This document shows, one piece after another, positions 8,775-18,694 of a DNA stretch of 64,000 bases. Location of the stretch: assembly GCF_030397665.1 (NCBI RefSeq), contig NZ_JAPUBT010000003.1:62001-126000 (forward strand). The letters run 5' to 3'. Source of the DNA: Janthinobacterium sp. SUN073 (GTDB lineage Bacteria > Pseudomonadota > Gammaproteobacteria > Burkholderiales > Burkholderiaceae_D). A model generated the notes under the pieces. That model saw only the letters and a list, made by a program, of their open reading frames with translations. It had not been told where the DNA came from and searched no databases. Position numbers and translations under genes: made by a program. Every line of letters starts with the position of its first letter. Position 1 is the first letter of the stretch.

Positions 8775-8863
8775 GAAATATTAGAGAAATCGTAAATGAA
8801 TAGCATGTTTTTTAATACACAAATTCATAAAAAATAGTCCTCTCGATTTTTACGCCTAATAAA

Positions 8864-8891
8864 AAAGCCGCGGTCTCCCGACAGCGGCTTT
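8864..8891 (-). terminator. Rho-independent terminator of purL
   Basis: AAAGCCGC (8864-8871) pairs with GCGGCTTT (8884-8891). Read on the minus strand, the hairpin is followed by a T-run from the A-run at 8861-8866. It lies about 60 bp past the purL stop. Confidence 0.8.
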
Positions 8892-8949
8892 CTCATTCCT
8901 ACCACAGCAGCAGCGCCTTGAACCAAGACGCCGCGCCGCAGATAAAAAA

Positions 8950-11900
8950 TTACCCCACAAACTTCCGCGCATTCCTGAACATGCGCATCCACGGCGAATC
9001 CTCGCCCCATGCTTCAGGGTGATACGACTGTTGCACGCTGCGGAACACACGTTCCGCGTGCGGCATCAGCACCGTGAAGCGGCCGTCTGGCGTGGTGACG
9101 GAGGTGATGCCTTCCGGCGAGCCGTTCGGGTTGTACGGGTACGCTTCGGTAGCAAAGCCCTTGTTATCGACGAAGCGCATGGCTTTGCTGACCTGGGTGA
9201 TGTCGCCCGTTTGCGAGAAGTCGGCGTAGCCTTCGCCGTGGGCGATGGCGATGCCGGCCTGCGTGCCGGCCATGCCGTTGAAGAAGATCGATGGGGAATC
9301 CATCACTTCGACCATGGCAAAGCGGCCTTCGAATTTCTCCGACTTGTTGCGCGTGAATTTCGGCCAGGCGTGTGCGCCAGGGATGATCGACTTCAAATTG
9401 CTCATCATCTGGCAGCCGTTGCAGATACCGAGGCCAAAACTGTCCGTGCGGTTGAAGAAGCGCGCGAACTGTTCCGCCAGGCTGGCGTTGAACAGAATCG
9501 TTTTCGCCCAGCCTTCACCCGCGCCCAGCACGTCGCCGTACGAGAAGCCGCCCACGGCGATGACGCCTTGGAAGTCGTCCAGCTTGACGCGGCCGGCAAT
9601 CAGGTCGCTCATGTGCACGTCGACAGCCGTGAAGCCTGCCTGGTGCATCACGTAGGCCGTCTCGATATGCGAGTTGACGCCCTGCTCGCGCAGGATGGCG
9701 ACACGCGGACGCACGCCGGTGGCGATAAATGGCGCGGCGATGTTCTCGTTCTGGTCAAAGGTGACGATAGGCGACATGCCCGGATCTTGCACGTCCAGCA
9801 GGCGGTCGTATTCGGCGTCCGCGCAAGCCGGATTGTCGCGCAGGCGGGCGATGCGCCAGCTCGTTTCGCTCCACAGGCGATGCAGCTCGGCGCGCGGCTG
9901 GGTGTAAATCAGCTTGGCGTCGCGCGTGAATTCGATGACGTCGCGGTCGTTCAATTTGCCGATGATATGGCTGCAGGCGCCCAGGTTGAAGGTGCGCAGC
10001 ACGTCCATGACGAGCGACTTTTCTTCCGCGCGCACCTGGATGACGGCGCCCAGTTCTTCGCTGAACAAGGCGCGCAGGGTCAGTTCGTTGCGGCGTTCCG
10101 CTACCTGGCCGGTCCAGTTCTTGGCGTCGCCCCAGTCGCTGGAATGCTCGCCTTCCATGGTCAGCATGTCCAGGTTGACGGACATGCCCGTGTGGCCGGC
10201 GAAGGCCATTTCCGTCAGGGTGGCGTACAGGCCGCCGTCCGAACGGTCATGGTAGGCCAGCAGCTTGTCGTCGCTATTGAGCTTTTGAATGGCCGCGAAG
10301 AAGCCTTTCAGGTCTTCCGCGCTGTCCACGTCCGGCGTTTCATTGCCCAATTGGCCCATGACTTGTGCCAGCGCGGAGGCGCCCAAACGGTTTTTGCCGC
10401 GACCCAGGTCGATCAGGATCAAGGACGTGTCGCCCTTGTCCGTTTTCAGCTGCGGCGTGAGCGACTTGCGCACGTCCGTCACTGGCGCGAACGAGGAAAC
10501 GATCAGGGACACCGGCGACGTGACGGATTTCGCCGCGCCCGTGCTCTCGTCTTTCCAGGTGGTGCGCATCGACAGCGAATCCTTGCCGACGGGGATGCTG
10601 ATACCCAGCGCCGGGCACAGGTCCATGCCGACGGCTTTCACCGTGTCGTACAGGGCCGCGTCCTGGCCAGGCTGGCCGCAGGCGGCCATCCAGTTGGCGG
10701 ACAGCTTGATGTCGGAAATGTCGCTAATGGCTGCGGCGGCGATGTTGGTGACGGCTTCGCCCACGGCCATGCGGCCCGAGGCGGCGGCGTCGATGACGGC
10801 CAGCGGCGTGCGTTCGCCCATGGCCATCGCTTCACCCAGGTAGCCTTCAAAGCTCATGGTGGTGACGGCGCAATCGGCGACCGGCACTTGCCATGGTCCC
10901 ACCATCTGGTCGCGCACGGTCATGCCGCCCACGCTGCGGTCGCCGATGGTGATGAGGAAGGATTTGTCGGCCACGGTCGGCAGCAGCAGCACTTTTTGCG
11001 CCACATCCTTCAAGTCCATGCCCGTCAGGTCAATCGCCGGGAAATCGTTGGCCACGTGGACCACGTCGCGCTGCATCTTTGGCGGCTTGCCCAGCAAGAC
11101 GTCCATCGGCATGTCGACCGGCTCGTTACCGAGTTCCGGGTCGATCAGTTTGAGTTGACGCTCTTCGGTGGCCACGCCCACGGCGGCGAACAGACAGCGT
11201 TCGCGTTCGCACATGGCTTTGAACAGTGGCAGGCTTTCCGGCGCGATGGCGAGAACGTAGCGTTCCTGCGACTCATTGCTCCAGATTTCCTTCGGCGCCA
11301 TGCCCGATTCTTCCAGCGGGATCTTGCGCAGGTCGAAAATCGCGCCGCGCTTGGCGTCGTTGGTGATTTCCGGGAAAGCGTTCGACAAGCCGCCCGCACC
11401 CACGTCGTGGATCGAGATGATCGGATTGTCCGCGCCCATTTGCCAGCAGGCGTTGATGACTTCCTGGGCGCGGCGTTCCATTTCCGGATTGCCGCGCTGG
11501 ACGGAATCGAAGTCCAGGTCGGCCGTGTTGCTGCCGGTGGTCATCGACGAGGCGGCGCTGCCGCCCATGCCGATGCGCATGCCCGGGCCACCCAGCTGCA
11601 CCAGCAGGCTGCCGACGGGGATATCGTTCTTGTGCGTGTGCTGCGCCGAGATATTGCCGATGCCGCCAGCGATCATGATCGGCTTGTGGTAGCCGAACAC
11701 CGCATCGCTGTCGACGCCGACGTTCTGTTCATACGTGCGGAAGTAGCCGCCCAATACCGGACGGCCGAATTCGTTCGAGAACGCGGCGCCGCCCAGCGGG
11801 CCTTCGATCATGATTTGCAGTGGCGAAGCGATGCGCTCAGGCTTGCCATACTGGTCAGCGTCAGTGCGCTTGTCCAGCGGCGCCGTCACGGAAGCGGCCG

Positions 11901-12987
11901 TTTCCCAGCTGCGCACGGCATCCGGCAGCGACAGGTTCGAGACGGTGAAACCGGTCAGGCCAGCTTTTGGCTTGGCGCCGCGGCCCGTTGCGCCTTCGTC
12001 GCGGATCTCGCCGCCCGCGCCCGTGGAGGCGCCGGGAAATGGGGAGATGGCCGTCGGGTGGTTATGCGTCTCCACCTTCATCAAGGTGTGCGTCAATTCC
12101 GTCGATGCCGCATATTCGTGGTTTGCACCGCGCGGGTAGAAGCGCGACACCGTGGCGCCTTCCATGATGGACGAGTTGTCGCTGTAGGCGACGACGGTGC
12201 CCTTCGGCTGCAGTTCGTGCGTGTTCTTGATCATGCCGAACAGTGATTTTGGCTGCGCCACGCCGTCGATGGTCCAGTCGGCGTTGAAGATCTTGTGGCG
12301 GCAATGCTCGCTGTTCGCCTGCGCGAACATCATCAGTTCCACGTCCGTCGGGTTGCGGCCGGCCTTGGTGAAGGCGGCATCCAGGTAGTCGATTTCGTCT
12401 TCCGACATCGCCAGGCCCAGTTCCGTGTTCGCCGTTTCCAGCGCGCGCTTGCCCTGCCCCAGCAAGTCGATCGATTCCAATGGGCGTGCTTCCAGGGTGC
12501 GGAACAGGTCCTTGGCGTCGTCTGCGCTGCGCAGCACGGATTCCGTCATGCGGTCGTGCAGCAGGTCGGCCACGGCTTGTACCTGCTCGTCCGTCAATTT
12601 GCCGGCGCCAATGGCGCTGCCCAGGATGCCCGATTTCAGGTTGATGCGGAAAGCGATGCCGCGTTCGACGCGCTTGACGTGCGCCATGCCGCAGTTGTGC
12701 GCGATATCGGTGGCTTTCGAGGCCCACGGCGAAATCGTGCCGAAACGGGGGATGACGAAGAATTCTTCGGCAGCGCCTTCCGTATTGTCAGCCTGGGCCG
12801 GCTCGCCGTACGTCAGCAAGGCGCCAAGGCGCGTACTGTCGTCGTCGGTGAGAGGCGCGCTGGCATCGATGAAATGGACATAGCGTGCTTGTACGGCAAC
12901 AATCGCAGGCGAGACGACTTGCAGTTGGCTTAACAGACGGTGGCTACGGAAATGGGACAGGGCATTGGAACCCGGCAGTATCAACAT
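8950..12987 (-). CDS. purL: Phosphoribosylformylglycinamidine synthase
   Basis: 1345 residues, the full length of the large fused PurL of Proteobacteria. It performs the fourth step of de novo purine synthesis: FGAR + glutamine + ATP to FGAM. The start is at 12987 ([14 protein letters not shown]). Domains in order are the N-terminal PurS-like region, two AIRS-type synthetase halves (for example the [20 protein letters not shown] block) and a C-terminal class I glutamine amidotransferase with GICNGCQM (nucleophile Cys) and an MPHAERVF ending with the catalytic His. It is single-gene, with its own terminator downstream and a TATAAT-type -10 box upstream. I see no frameshift or missing block. 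Confidence 0.97.
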   Translation of the reverse strand: MLILPGSNALSHFRSHRLLSQLQVVSPAIVAVQARYVHFIDASAPLTDDDSTRLGALLTYGEPAQADNTEGAAEEFFVIPRFGTISPWASKATDIAHNCGMAHVKRVERGIAFRINLKSGILGSAIGAGKLTDEQVQAVADLLHDRMTESVLRSADDAKDLFRTLEARPLESIDLLGQGKRALETANTELGLAMSEDEIDYLDAAFTKAGRNPTDVELMMFAQANSEHCRHKIFNADWTIDGVAQPKSLFGMIKNTHELQPKGTVVAYSDNSSIMEGATVSRFYPRGANHEYAASTELTHTLMKVETHNHPTAISPFPGASTGAGGEIRDEGATGRGAKPKAGLTGFTVSNLSLPDAVRSWETAASVTAPLDKRTDADQYGKPERIASPLQIMIEGPLGGAAFSNEFGRPVLGGYFRTYEQNVGVDSDAVFGYHKPIMIAGGIGNISAQHTHKNDIPVGSLLVQLGGPGMRIGMGGSAASSMTTGSNTADLDFDSVQRGNPEMERRAQEVINACWQMGADNPIISIHDVGAGGLSNAFPEITNDAKRGAIFDLRKIPLEESGMAPKEIWSNESQERYVLAIAPESLPLFKAMCERERCLFAAVGVATEERQLKLIDPELGNEPVDMPMDVLLGKPPKMQRDVVHVANDFPAIDLTGMDLKDVAQKVLLLPTVADKSFLITIGDRSVGGMTVRDQMVGPWQVPVADCAVTTMSFEGYLGEAMAMGERTPLAVIDAAASGRMAVGEAVTNIAAAAISDISDIKLSANWMAACGQPGQDAALYDTVKAVGMDLCPALGISIPVGKDSLSMRTTWKDESTGAAKSVTSPVSLIVSSFAPVTDVRKSLTPQLKTDKGDTSLILIDLGRGKNRLGASALAQVMGQLGNETPDVDSAEDLKGFFAAIQKLNSDDKLLAYHDRSDGGLYATLTEMAFAGHTGMSVNLDMLTMEGEHSSDWGDAKNWTGQVAERRNELTLRALFSEELGAVIQVRAEEKSLVMDVLRTFNLGACSHIIGKLNDRDVIEFTRDAKLIYTQPRAELHRLWSETSWRIARLRDNPACADAEYDRLLDVQDPGMSPIVTFDQNENIAAPFIATGVRPRVAILREQGVNSHIETAYVMHQAGFTAVDVHMSDLIAGRVKLDDFQGVIAVGGFSYGDVLGAGEGWAKTILFNASLAEQFARFFNRTDSFGLGICNGCQMMSNLKSIIPGAHAWPKFTRNKSEKFEGRFAMVEVMDSPSIFFNGMAGTQAGIAIAHGEGYADFSQTGDITQVSKAMRFVDNKGFATEAYPYNPNGSPEGITSVTTPDGRFTVLMPHAERVFRSVQQSYHPEAWGEDSPWMRMFRNARKFVG

Positions 12988-13072
12988 GATTGGAAGGTGG
13001 TTGATGCAGCGTGGCTGCGGGTTAAAGGTAGGTATGACAATATCTTTCGTACGGCAAATTTCCTTTGCGCGC

Positions 13073-13078
13073 ATTATA
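13073..13078 (-). promoter_or_regulatory. Likely -10 box of purL
   Basis: ATTATA on the plus strand reads TATAAT on the minus strand, 86 bp upstream of the purL start. The -35 region is weak (near 13096-13101). I saw no clear PurR-like palindrome. Confidence 0.45.
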
Positions 13079-13182
13079 CCCGTTTTGCCCCTGCCTTATG
13101 ACCGGAACTTATGGCTTTACGGCCATTTTGCCCTTGAAACGGGCAGTTTTCGCCAACTTGCAACAAGCGGCCCCAGCGATGA

Positions 13183-14247
13183 TCAGGCGATCACATAGCG
13201 ATTCTTGCCCTGCCGCTTGGCCAGGTACAGCGCCTCGTCGGCCAGCCGGTAGCTGTGGCCCAGTTCCTTGCCCCGGTCCAGCTCGGCCACGCCCACGCTG
13301 ATCGACACGAACTGTGTCGCATGGAAAGCCTGGCTGACGGCCTCGACCAGACCACCGGCAAAGGCGCGCGCAGCGTCGCGGTCGCCCGCGTAGACGATGC
13401 CGAACTCCTCGCCACCCAGGCGGCCGCACAGATGGCCTTGCGCCTTGTCGGCGATGATGGCGGCCGTGCGCACCAGTACCTCGTCGCCCGCATCGTGGCC
13501 CTGCTGGTCGTTGATGATCTTGAAATCGTCGATATCGATCATCAGGAAATGCAGGGTGCCGCCATGGGCTGCGCCATGCATCTGCTGGGCGCGCTGCGTG
13601 AACATGCGGCGGTTGTTCAAGCCCGTCAGGCTGTCCTGGAAAGCGAGCCGCGTCAATTCCACCTTGGCGTGATAGTTGCGCAAACGCAATAAACTGAAGC
13701 TGACGTTCAGCGCCAGCCCGAACAGCACACTGACGGCGATCATCAGCGGCGCCCAGGATTGGTCGGGCAAGCCCGCGTTGACGGGATACAGGCCGTGGCC
13801 CACGTTCCACCAGATGCCGGCCACCACGGCAAGGTAGCTGAGGCCGCCATTGAAGATGGAGGCGATGGCCAGGGTCATGAAGACGCCCACGGGCAAGACC
13901 CAGAAGCTGGCGTGATGGACGGCGTCGGCCATCGTGCGCAGGCCGAAAGTCAGGGCCAGCACGGCGCAGGCGCCGGAAATGGTCAGCACGGGCAAGGTGG
14001 TGCAGCGGTAGCGCGCCACCAGGCTGATCAGCATGCCCAGCAGCGCCAGCAGGGCGTGCAGCAGGTTCGGATGATAGGGGGCGGGCATCATCAGCCAGGT
14101 CAGGCTGTAGGCGATGATGCCCATCACTTGCGTGACCAGGCCGACGCGGTGCAATTCCGCAAAATAGGTATGCTGCTGTTCGCTGTTGCCGCCAAATGCA
14201 AGGGGAACGGCAACGCGCCGCAAGGTAGACAGATCAGTAACGCGCAT
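13183..14247 (-). CDS. Membrane-bound diguanylate cyclase (GGDEF)
   Basis: 354 residues from the ATG at 14247. An in-frame ATG 31 codons upstream is possible, and neither has a strong ribosome binding site. The N-terminal half holds about six hydrophobic segments with short loops, resembling a MASE-type sensor region. The C-terminal half is a GGDEF domain with FQDSLTGLNNRR, IDIDDFKIIND and the active-site GGEEF. It should make cyclic di-GMP from GTP. The inhibitory RxxD site normally just upstream of GGDEF is absent (sequence there is QGHLCGRLGGEEF), so feedback inhibition through that site is not expected. No EAL domain is present. Confidence 0.88.
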   Translation of the reverse strand: MRVTDLSTLRRVAVPLAFGGNSEQQHTYFAELHRVGLVTQVMGIIAYSLTWLMMPAPYHPNLLHALLALLGMLISLVARYRCTTLPVLTISGACAVLALTFGLRTMADAVHHASFWVLPVGVFMTLAIASIFNGGLSYLAVVAGIWWNVGHGLYPVNAGLPDQSWAPLMIAVSVLFGLALNVSFSLLRLRNYHAKVELTRLAFQDSLTGLNNRRMFTQRAQQMHGAAHGGTLHFLMIDIDDFKIINDQQGHDAGDEVLVRTAAIIADKAQGHLCGRLGGEEFGIVYAGDRDAARAFAGGLVEAVSQAFHATQFVSISVGVAELDRGKELGHSYRLADEALYLAKRQGKNRYVIA

Positions 14248-14599
14248 GACGGGTATCGACACCAGAGAGAGATAAAGCGCCCGGTAAAGCCTTGCGCACG
14301 CCTGGCCGCGACATGGCGCGGCATGCAACAAGTGTTGCATTTTTCGGAATACTATCACGCTAGTCAAGGAATGGACGGAAAAACAGGCACCGGCACCGCC
14401 GCGATGAGCCCCCGCGTCATGAAATACAACGCCGGACGGCGCCGGGCGTCCCTGCCCTCGCGCGGCACGCCCGATTGCATGCATTTTGCTGGCAGTGACG
14501 CCCGGCTTTGCAGTATGCTGATAAAAAGTAATACTGCCAGGCAGATACCTATAAGAAGAGTTCCCGCAAATGACCGAACAGATGAACGAGAGCTGAACA
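14248..14599. other. Intergenic region, 352 bp
   Basis: Divergent spacer between the GGDEF gene and the receiver-TPR gene. It should hold both promoters. I saw no convincing additional gene, tRNA or perfect hairpin. An upstream extension of the GGDEF gene into this stretch is possible. Confidence 0.4.
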
Positions 14600-16225
14600 A
14601 TGCCAGAAACTAGCGACTTATCTGTCCTGATCGTCGACCCGAACCCCAGCATGCGGGGCAATCTGCACAATATGCTGAACCAGGCGGCCATCACCAAGGT
14701 GGAATATGCCGTCAATTCCGGCACGGCCATCCGCTTGCTGATGAAGAAACCGTTCGACATCATCCTGTGCGAATACGATCTTGGTAGTGGCACGGACGGC
14801 CAGGATGGCCAGCAATTGCTGGAAGACTTGCGCCACCACAAGCTGATTGGCCTGTGGACGATCTTCATCATGCTGACCTCCGAAGCCATCCACAGCAAGG
14901 TGATCAGCGCGGCCGAACTGACCCCGTCCGACTACATATTGAAACCGTTTACCGTCGATGTGCTGAGCGGACGCATCGCGCGCGCCATCGAACGGCGCGC
15001 CATTTTCCTGCCCACGTATCAGCTGATCGACAAGGGTGACTTGCGCGAAGCCGTGAAAAGCTGCCGCGCGGCCGAACTGCAGCACCCGCGCCTGGCGGCC
15101 GATTTCACTCGCCTGCGCGCCGAGCTGCACATTGCCCTCGATGAATGGAAGGAAGCGGAACAGCTGTACGCCGACATGCTGGCCACGCGGCCCATGGCCT
15201 GGGCACACCTGGGACTGGCGCGCACCCTGTTCGAACAGCAGCGCCATGAAGATGCGCAGGATGCGCTGCTGGAACTGGTGGAAACCTATCCCCGCTTCAT
15301 GGCCGCCTACGACTTGCTGGCGCAAAACCATGAAGCCATGGGCCAGCAGATACAGGCGAAGAAAGTCCTCGAAGACGCGGTGGCCATCTCGCCGCACATG
15401 GTGCGACGCCTGCGCCACCTGGGCGGCATCGCCTACGACACGGGCGATATCGGCGCGGCCGAGCGGGCCTACAAGCAGGTGGTGACCAAGGCCAAGTACT
15501 CGGAATTCCGCGACCCGGAAGACCACGTCAACCTGGTCAGGGCGCTGGTCAAGAAGGGCGATGCGCCGCAAGCAAGCGGCGTGCTGCGCGACATGGAGCG
15601 CTCCCTGCGGGGCAGCGCCAACGTGGAAGCCTGCCGTGCCATCTCGGCCGCCATGCTGCATGAATTGTCGGGCAACGACATCGCCGCCGCCACCGAACTG
15701 CAACTGGCCGCCGCCGCCCTGGACGACGCACGCGGCCTGTCGACGCAGCTGAAAGTGGGCCTGGTGCAAAGCTGCCTGAAAAACAACCTGGAACAGGCCG
15801 CCTCCGACGTCATGATGAAACTCGTCAACGAAGCCGACAGCGACCTGACGATGGAGGCAGCCGTGGACGTGTTTGAAAAAGCGGGCCGGCATGACCTGGC
15901 GCAAGGCATGGGCCAGCAAATCACGCACCAGGTGCAGGAATTGATGCAGGATGCGGCCAGCAAGTCGGAAAGCGGCGAGCTCAAGGGCGCCGTCTTCGTG
16001 CTGCGCCAGGCCCTGCGCAAGACACCGGGCAACCTGCCCGTGCTGTTCGCCTCCGTCGACGCCATCCTGCGCCAGCTCAACATGCTGGGCTGGGAAGCAC
16101 CGCTGGCCGAACAGGCGCAGCACCAGATGCAGGTGATCCGCAAGATCGACCCCAGGCATCCGAAGCTGGAGTCGCTCAAGCAGCAGTATGCGGCCACGCA
16201 GCACAAGTATGGTATCGCTACCTGA
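14600..16225 (+). CDS. Receiver-domain protein with TPR repeats
   Basis: 541 residues. Residues 7-130 form a CheY-like receiver (SVLIVDPNPSMR, IILCEYDLGSG, ILKPF). The rest is a series of TPR-like helical pairs (for example WAHLGLARTLFEQQRHEDAQ and AYDLLAQNHEAMGQQIQAKK). There is no DNA-binding or enzymatic output domain, so it probably works through protein contacts. The residue in the usual phospho-acceptor position is Glu58 (CEY) with Asp60 two residues on. The acidic pocket is also reduced to VDP where VDD is usual. Such proteins are common beside c-di-GMP or motility genes, and this one is divergent from a GGDEF gene. Confidence 0.82.
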   Translation: MPETSDLSVLIVDPNPSMRGNLHNMLNQAAITKVEYAVNSGTAIRLLMKKPFDIILCEYDLGSGTDGQDGQQLLEDLRHHKLIGLWTIFIMLTSEAIHSKVISAAELTPSDYILKPFTVDVLSGRIARAIERRAIFLPTYQLIDKGDLREAVKSCRAAELQHPRLAADFTRLRAELHIALDEWKEAEQLYADMLATRPMAWAHLGLARTLFEQQRHEDAQDALLELVETYPRFMAAYDLLAQNHEAMGQQIQAKKVLEDAVAISPHMVRRLRHLGGIAYDTGDIGAAERAYKQVVTKAKYSEFRDPEDHVNLVRALVKKGDAPQASGVLRDMERSLRGSANVEACRAISAAMLHELSGNDIAAATELQLAAAALDDARGLSTQLKVGLVQSCLKNNLEQAASDVMMKLVNEADSDLTMEAAVDVFEKAGRHDLAQGMGQQITHQVQELMQDAASKSESGELKGAVFVLRQALRKTPGNLPVLFASVDAILRQLNMLGWEAPLAEQAQHQMQVIRKIDPRHPKLESLKQQYAATQHKYGIAT

Positions 16226-16257
16226 CTCCCGCTTGAGCCCATGAAGCCGGTTTTCCC

Positions 16258-16590
16258 ATGAAATCAATTCGAATCAATTCCCACCTCATCGTCAACGAGG
16301 AGACCTTTCACTCGGTTTTCTCTGAGGCGTGTGGATTCCCGGATTTCTACGGGCGAAATATGAACGCATGGATTGACTGCATGGGCTATCTCGACGAGCC
16401 GCTGGCGCAAATGTCATCCGTCCATGTCGCCCCAGGTGAGAGTTTGGCCTTGATCATCGATGGCGCATCATCCTTCAAGACCAGGTGTCCTGCATTGCAT
16501 GATGAGCTGATTGAGTGCGCTGCTTCCGTAAATCGACGATGCGCAGAGGCAGGCCGAGCGCCTTTGCTAACTATCACAATGCACACCTGA
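16258..16590 (+). CDS. Barstar-family protein
   Basis: 110 residues. The conserved barstar core is visible: GFPDFYGRNMNAWIDCMG at about residues 27-44, preceded by an ETFHSVFSEAC helix. Barstar proteins bind and block barnase-type ribonucleases, and many bacterial homologues act as immunity proteins in polymorphic toxin or contact-dependent systems. No RNase toxin gene is adjacent on either side, so this is an orphan. It begins 32 bp after the TPR gene on the same strand and opens a patch of lower-GC accessory genes and remnants. Confidence 0.75.
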   Translation: MKSIRINSHLIVNEETFHSVFSEACGFPDFYGRNMNAWIDCMGYLDEPLAQMSSVHVAPGESLALIIDGASSFKTRCPALHDELIECAASVNRRCAEAGRAPLLTITMHT

Positions 16591-16617
16591 TGTGGGCCGA
16601 CATGAGCCAAAGCCGGC

Positions 16618-16786
16618 ATGGCGATCGGCGAGGATGAATTCGCTACTTTCCTATATGGAATGGCGCCTTCTCACCCACTTATTACCTGGAAAACCAAGCA
16701 GGAAAAATGCATGAATGAGGGAGTTTTCCGCTATCGGCTATCATGTTGTTGATCCCGAAGATGATATTTTCCAGAAACTCAACTGA
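16618..16786 (+). pseudogene. Possible frameshifted small gene remnant
   Basis: From ATG 16618 the reading EDEFATFLYGMAPSHP and ITWKTKQEKCMNEGVFRYR looks coding. A +1 shift near 16740 is needed to continue as YHVVDPEDDIFQKLN, ending at TGA 16784-16786. The two halves together would give a roughly 55-residue protein. I do not recognise it. It lies inside the barstar/DUF695 accessory patch, where decayed small immunity-type genes are plausible. Confidence 0.35.
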
Positions 16787-16805
16787 CCAGCAGAACCATG
16801 AAACA

Positions 16806-17183
16806 ATGAAAATAGACTGCGACTATGCAAAGCAAATTGAAATAGCGGTGGAATTTCCGCTTTCAATCTTGTGCGAATACAATGGTCAAGACAATTTGGA
16901 TGTGACGCTGGATGACAATATCATATATCTGATTGATGAGGCGCTAAGAAAAGTCGGCGTATATGTAAAAGACAAAGTCTTGAAAACATATCATTCCGAA
17001 AAAAATGAAGAAATCCTGAGCTATCAACTGACATTGATCGTTCAACCGCCAGGATTTGACTTGCATTGCATTGCAAGTGACTTGGCTCAAGAAAATTTCC
17101 ATCAAGGATTATGTATTAAACTGAAATCTCAGCATCATGGTTTCAGAGTCACATATGCAGAACCCGCAGTCAGGCGAGACTGA
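16806..17183 (+). CDS. Hypothetical protein, 125 residues
   Basis: Start at ATG 16806 (MKIDCDYAKQIEIAVEF); the frame is open 21 codons further upstream, but that part overlaps the remnant before it. It is a soluble, slightly acidic, mixed alpha/beta protein without signal peptide or membrane helix. AT content is higher than in the flanking core genes, consistent with acquired DNA. I do not recognise a family. Its size, solitary state and position between a barstar-like gene and a DUF695 gene resemble immunity-gene clusters, but that is inference. Confidence 0.5.
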   Translation: MKIDCDYAKQIEIAVEFPLSILCEYNGQDNLDVTLDDNIIYLIDEALRKVGVYVKDKVLKTYHSEKNEEILSYQLTLIVQPPGFDLHCIASDLAQENFHQGLCIKLKSQHHGFRVTYAEPAVRRD

Positions 17184-17234
17184 AGCAGGCAATACTCCAT
17201 CGAAGGAAAGAATATGCCCGATCTATGTTTCTGA

Positions 17235-17402
17235 GCATGGGCGAATTCCAGGGGCTGGATTCTTGAATCACTTTTCGTCGGGGCACTCTTCGCAATCGTA
17301 GTCATCTCCATTGCACTTGCCGGTGCTTTTTATGTATGGAAATTGCTGGCAAAATCATGTCAGAAGACGGCAATGAGCGATGCGTCAATAGTGCCAGCAT
17401 AA
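17235..17402 (+). pseudogene. Possible remnant encoding one membrane helix
   Basis: A frame without a normal start encodes WILESLFVGALFAIVVISIA followed by AGAFYVWKLLAKSCQK and ends at TAA 17400-17402. The hydrophobic stretch is a convincing transmembrane helix. Upstream of it a TGA blocks the frame and there is no ATG, GTG or TTG in reach, so it may be the tail of a lost gene. Confidence 0.3.
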
Positions 17403-17447
17403 AAATGCTGTAGACTCCTTCCGGAAAAACTTTCGGAATATTTATCT

Positions 17448-17903
17448 ATGTGGCCTTTTAAAAAACACCTGCAAATCTCGAACCTGACTGACGATACCGA
17501 TAAATGGTCCCTCTTTGATGCATCAACGGCCGACGCCCCGATGCTCGTGAGAGTTAACACAGCGGCCAAGCGTTGGGCGCAGCACCCATCACTGAATATT
17601 CGCGTGGGTTTTGCGATACCGCTTAATCAGCCGAACCCACAAGGCTTGCCTGACTCAGCCGAGAATTTTGCTGTGGGTCAAATAGAGGACACCATCCGTT
17701 CACATATCAAGTCCTCTGGCCCGGCTATCCATGTACTTTCAATCACAACCGGAACCTTTAAAGAGTTTGTTTTTTACATTGAGAATGGCGATTCAGTCGC
17801 ACATATCCATGAAAAATTAAAAATGGAAATTATGTCCCACGAAGTGCAATGTATGGCTGTGCACGACCCTGAGTGGACGGTGTACTCGTCATTCCAACAA
17901 TAA
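17448..17903 (+). CDS. DUF695 domain protein
   Basis: 151 residues. The pattern fits DUF695: an N-terminal WSLFDASTADAPMLVRVN, a central NPQGLPDSAENFAVGQIEDT, the block ITTGTFKEFVFYIENGD and a C-terminal HDPEWTVYSSF. The domain's biochemical role is unknown. The protein looks cytosolic. It stands alone, more than 140 bp from a convergent tetR gene, and belongs to the accessory patch that starts with the barstar-like gene. Confidence 0.72.
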   Translation: MWPFKKHLQISNLTDDTDKWSLFDASTADAPMLVRVNTAAKRWAQHPSLNIRVGFAIPLNQPNPQGLPDSAENFAVGQIEDTIRSHIKSSGPAIHVLSITTGTFKEFVFYIENGDSVAHIHEKLKMEIMSHEVQCMAVHDPEWTVYSSFQQ

Positions 17904-18047
17904 ACTATCTGCATGTTTGTCCTTGGCCTGTCCTTTGTAACGAACTTTCGCTTCGAGGCGTAACCTCTGCCAACGACGGCAACCGGCCACGAGCGCACTG
18001 TCGCATCAGGTGTAGCAGCTCAAACTTGACAGGCCGGCATCCTTGAC

Positions 18048-18683
18048 TTACTTGCACGCCACCCGCGCCACCACCAGCTCGATCAACTCCGCAATCAAGG
18101 GCCGGAACGTGGCGGCATCGCCGCCCTGCCCCAGCATGACGGTGCGCGTGGTCAGGTGCGAAAAAACAGCGTCGAACAAAATCTGCGGCAGGTTGGAAAA
18201 CGAGGTATCGGGCGCGATGCGGCCCTGGGTGCGCTGCTGCTCCAGCAGGCGCAAGATCAAGGCATGCCACACTTGCGGGCCGTGTTCGTACCAGGTCAGG
18301 CCCACGGCCGGCACGGCGGCCGCGCCCGTGACGACCAGGCGGTAGAAAGCCACGTGGCGGGGGCTGGTGACGACGGCCACCAGTTCATCGAGGATCAATT
18401 GCAAGCCCTGTTCCAGGCCCGCTTGCGATGTATCGAGCTGGCGCAGCGCGATGATGAAGTCGGCGCACAGATATTCGACCACCGCCACCAGCAGTTCCTG
18501 CTTGCTGCCGAAGTAGCGGTAGGCGGTGGCTTTCGAGCCGCCCGCCTCGGCCACGATGGCGTCCATGCTGACGCCGTCGTAGCCGGAGGCGAGGAACAGG
18601 TCCGCCGCCGCCACCAGCAGCTTGCGGCGCCGCTCCTCGCTTCGGGTACTCGGGGAAGCTGGAACGGTGCGCAACTGGGGCAT
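18048..18683 (-). CDS. TetR/AcrR family regulator next to gcd
   Basis: 211 residues. The N-terminal HTH reads RSEERRRKLLVAAADLF, then GVSMDAIVAEAGGSKATAYRYF with the recognition helix, followed by a ligand-binding helical domain typical of AcrR-like regulators. It starts 11 bp after the stop of the PQQ dehydrogenase gene on the same strand, so the two are probably co-transcribed. The palindrome at 21195-21215 upstream of that operon is a good candidate for its own operator, which implies autoregulated repression of glucose oxidation. The ligand is unknown. Confidence 0.85.
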   Translation of the reverse strand: MPQLRTVPASPSTRSEERRRKLLVAAADLFLASGYDGVSMDAIVAEAGGSKATAYRYFGSKQELLVAVVEYLCADFIIALRQLDTSQAGLEQGLQLILDELVAVVTSPRHVAFYRLVVTGAAAVPAVGLTWYEHGPQVWHALILRLLEQQRTQGRIAPDTSFSNLPQILFDAVFSHLTTRTVMLGQGGDAATFRPLIAELIELVVARVACK

Positions 18684-18694
18684 GAAGCAAACTC

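Noticed and set aside
9019-12246. Very long plus-strand frame opposite purL
   Set aside because: It is antisense to an intact purL, His/Arg/Val-rich and without motifs. Long shadow frames are expected in GC-rich DNA.
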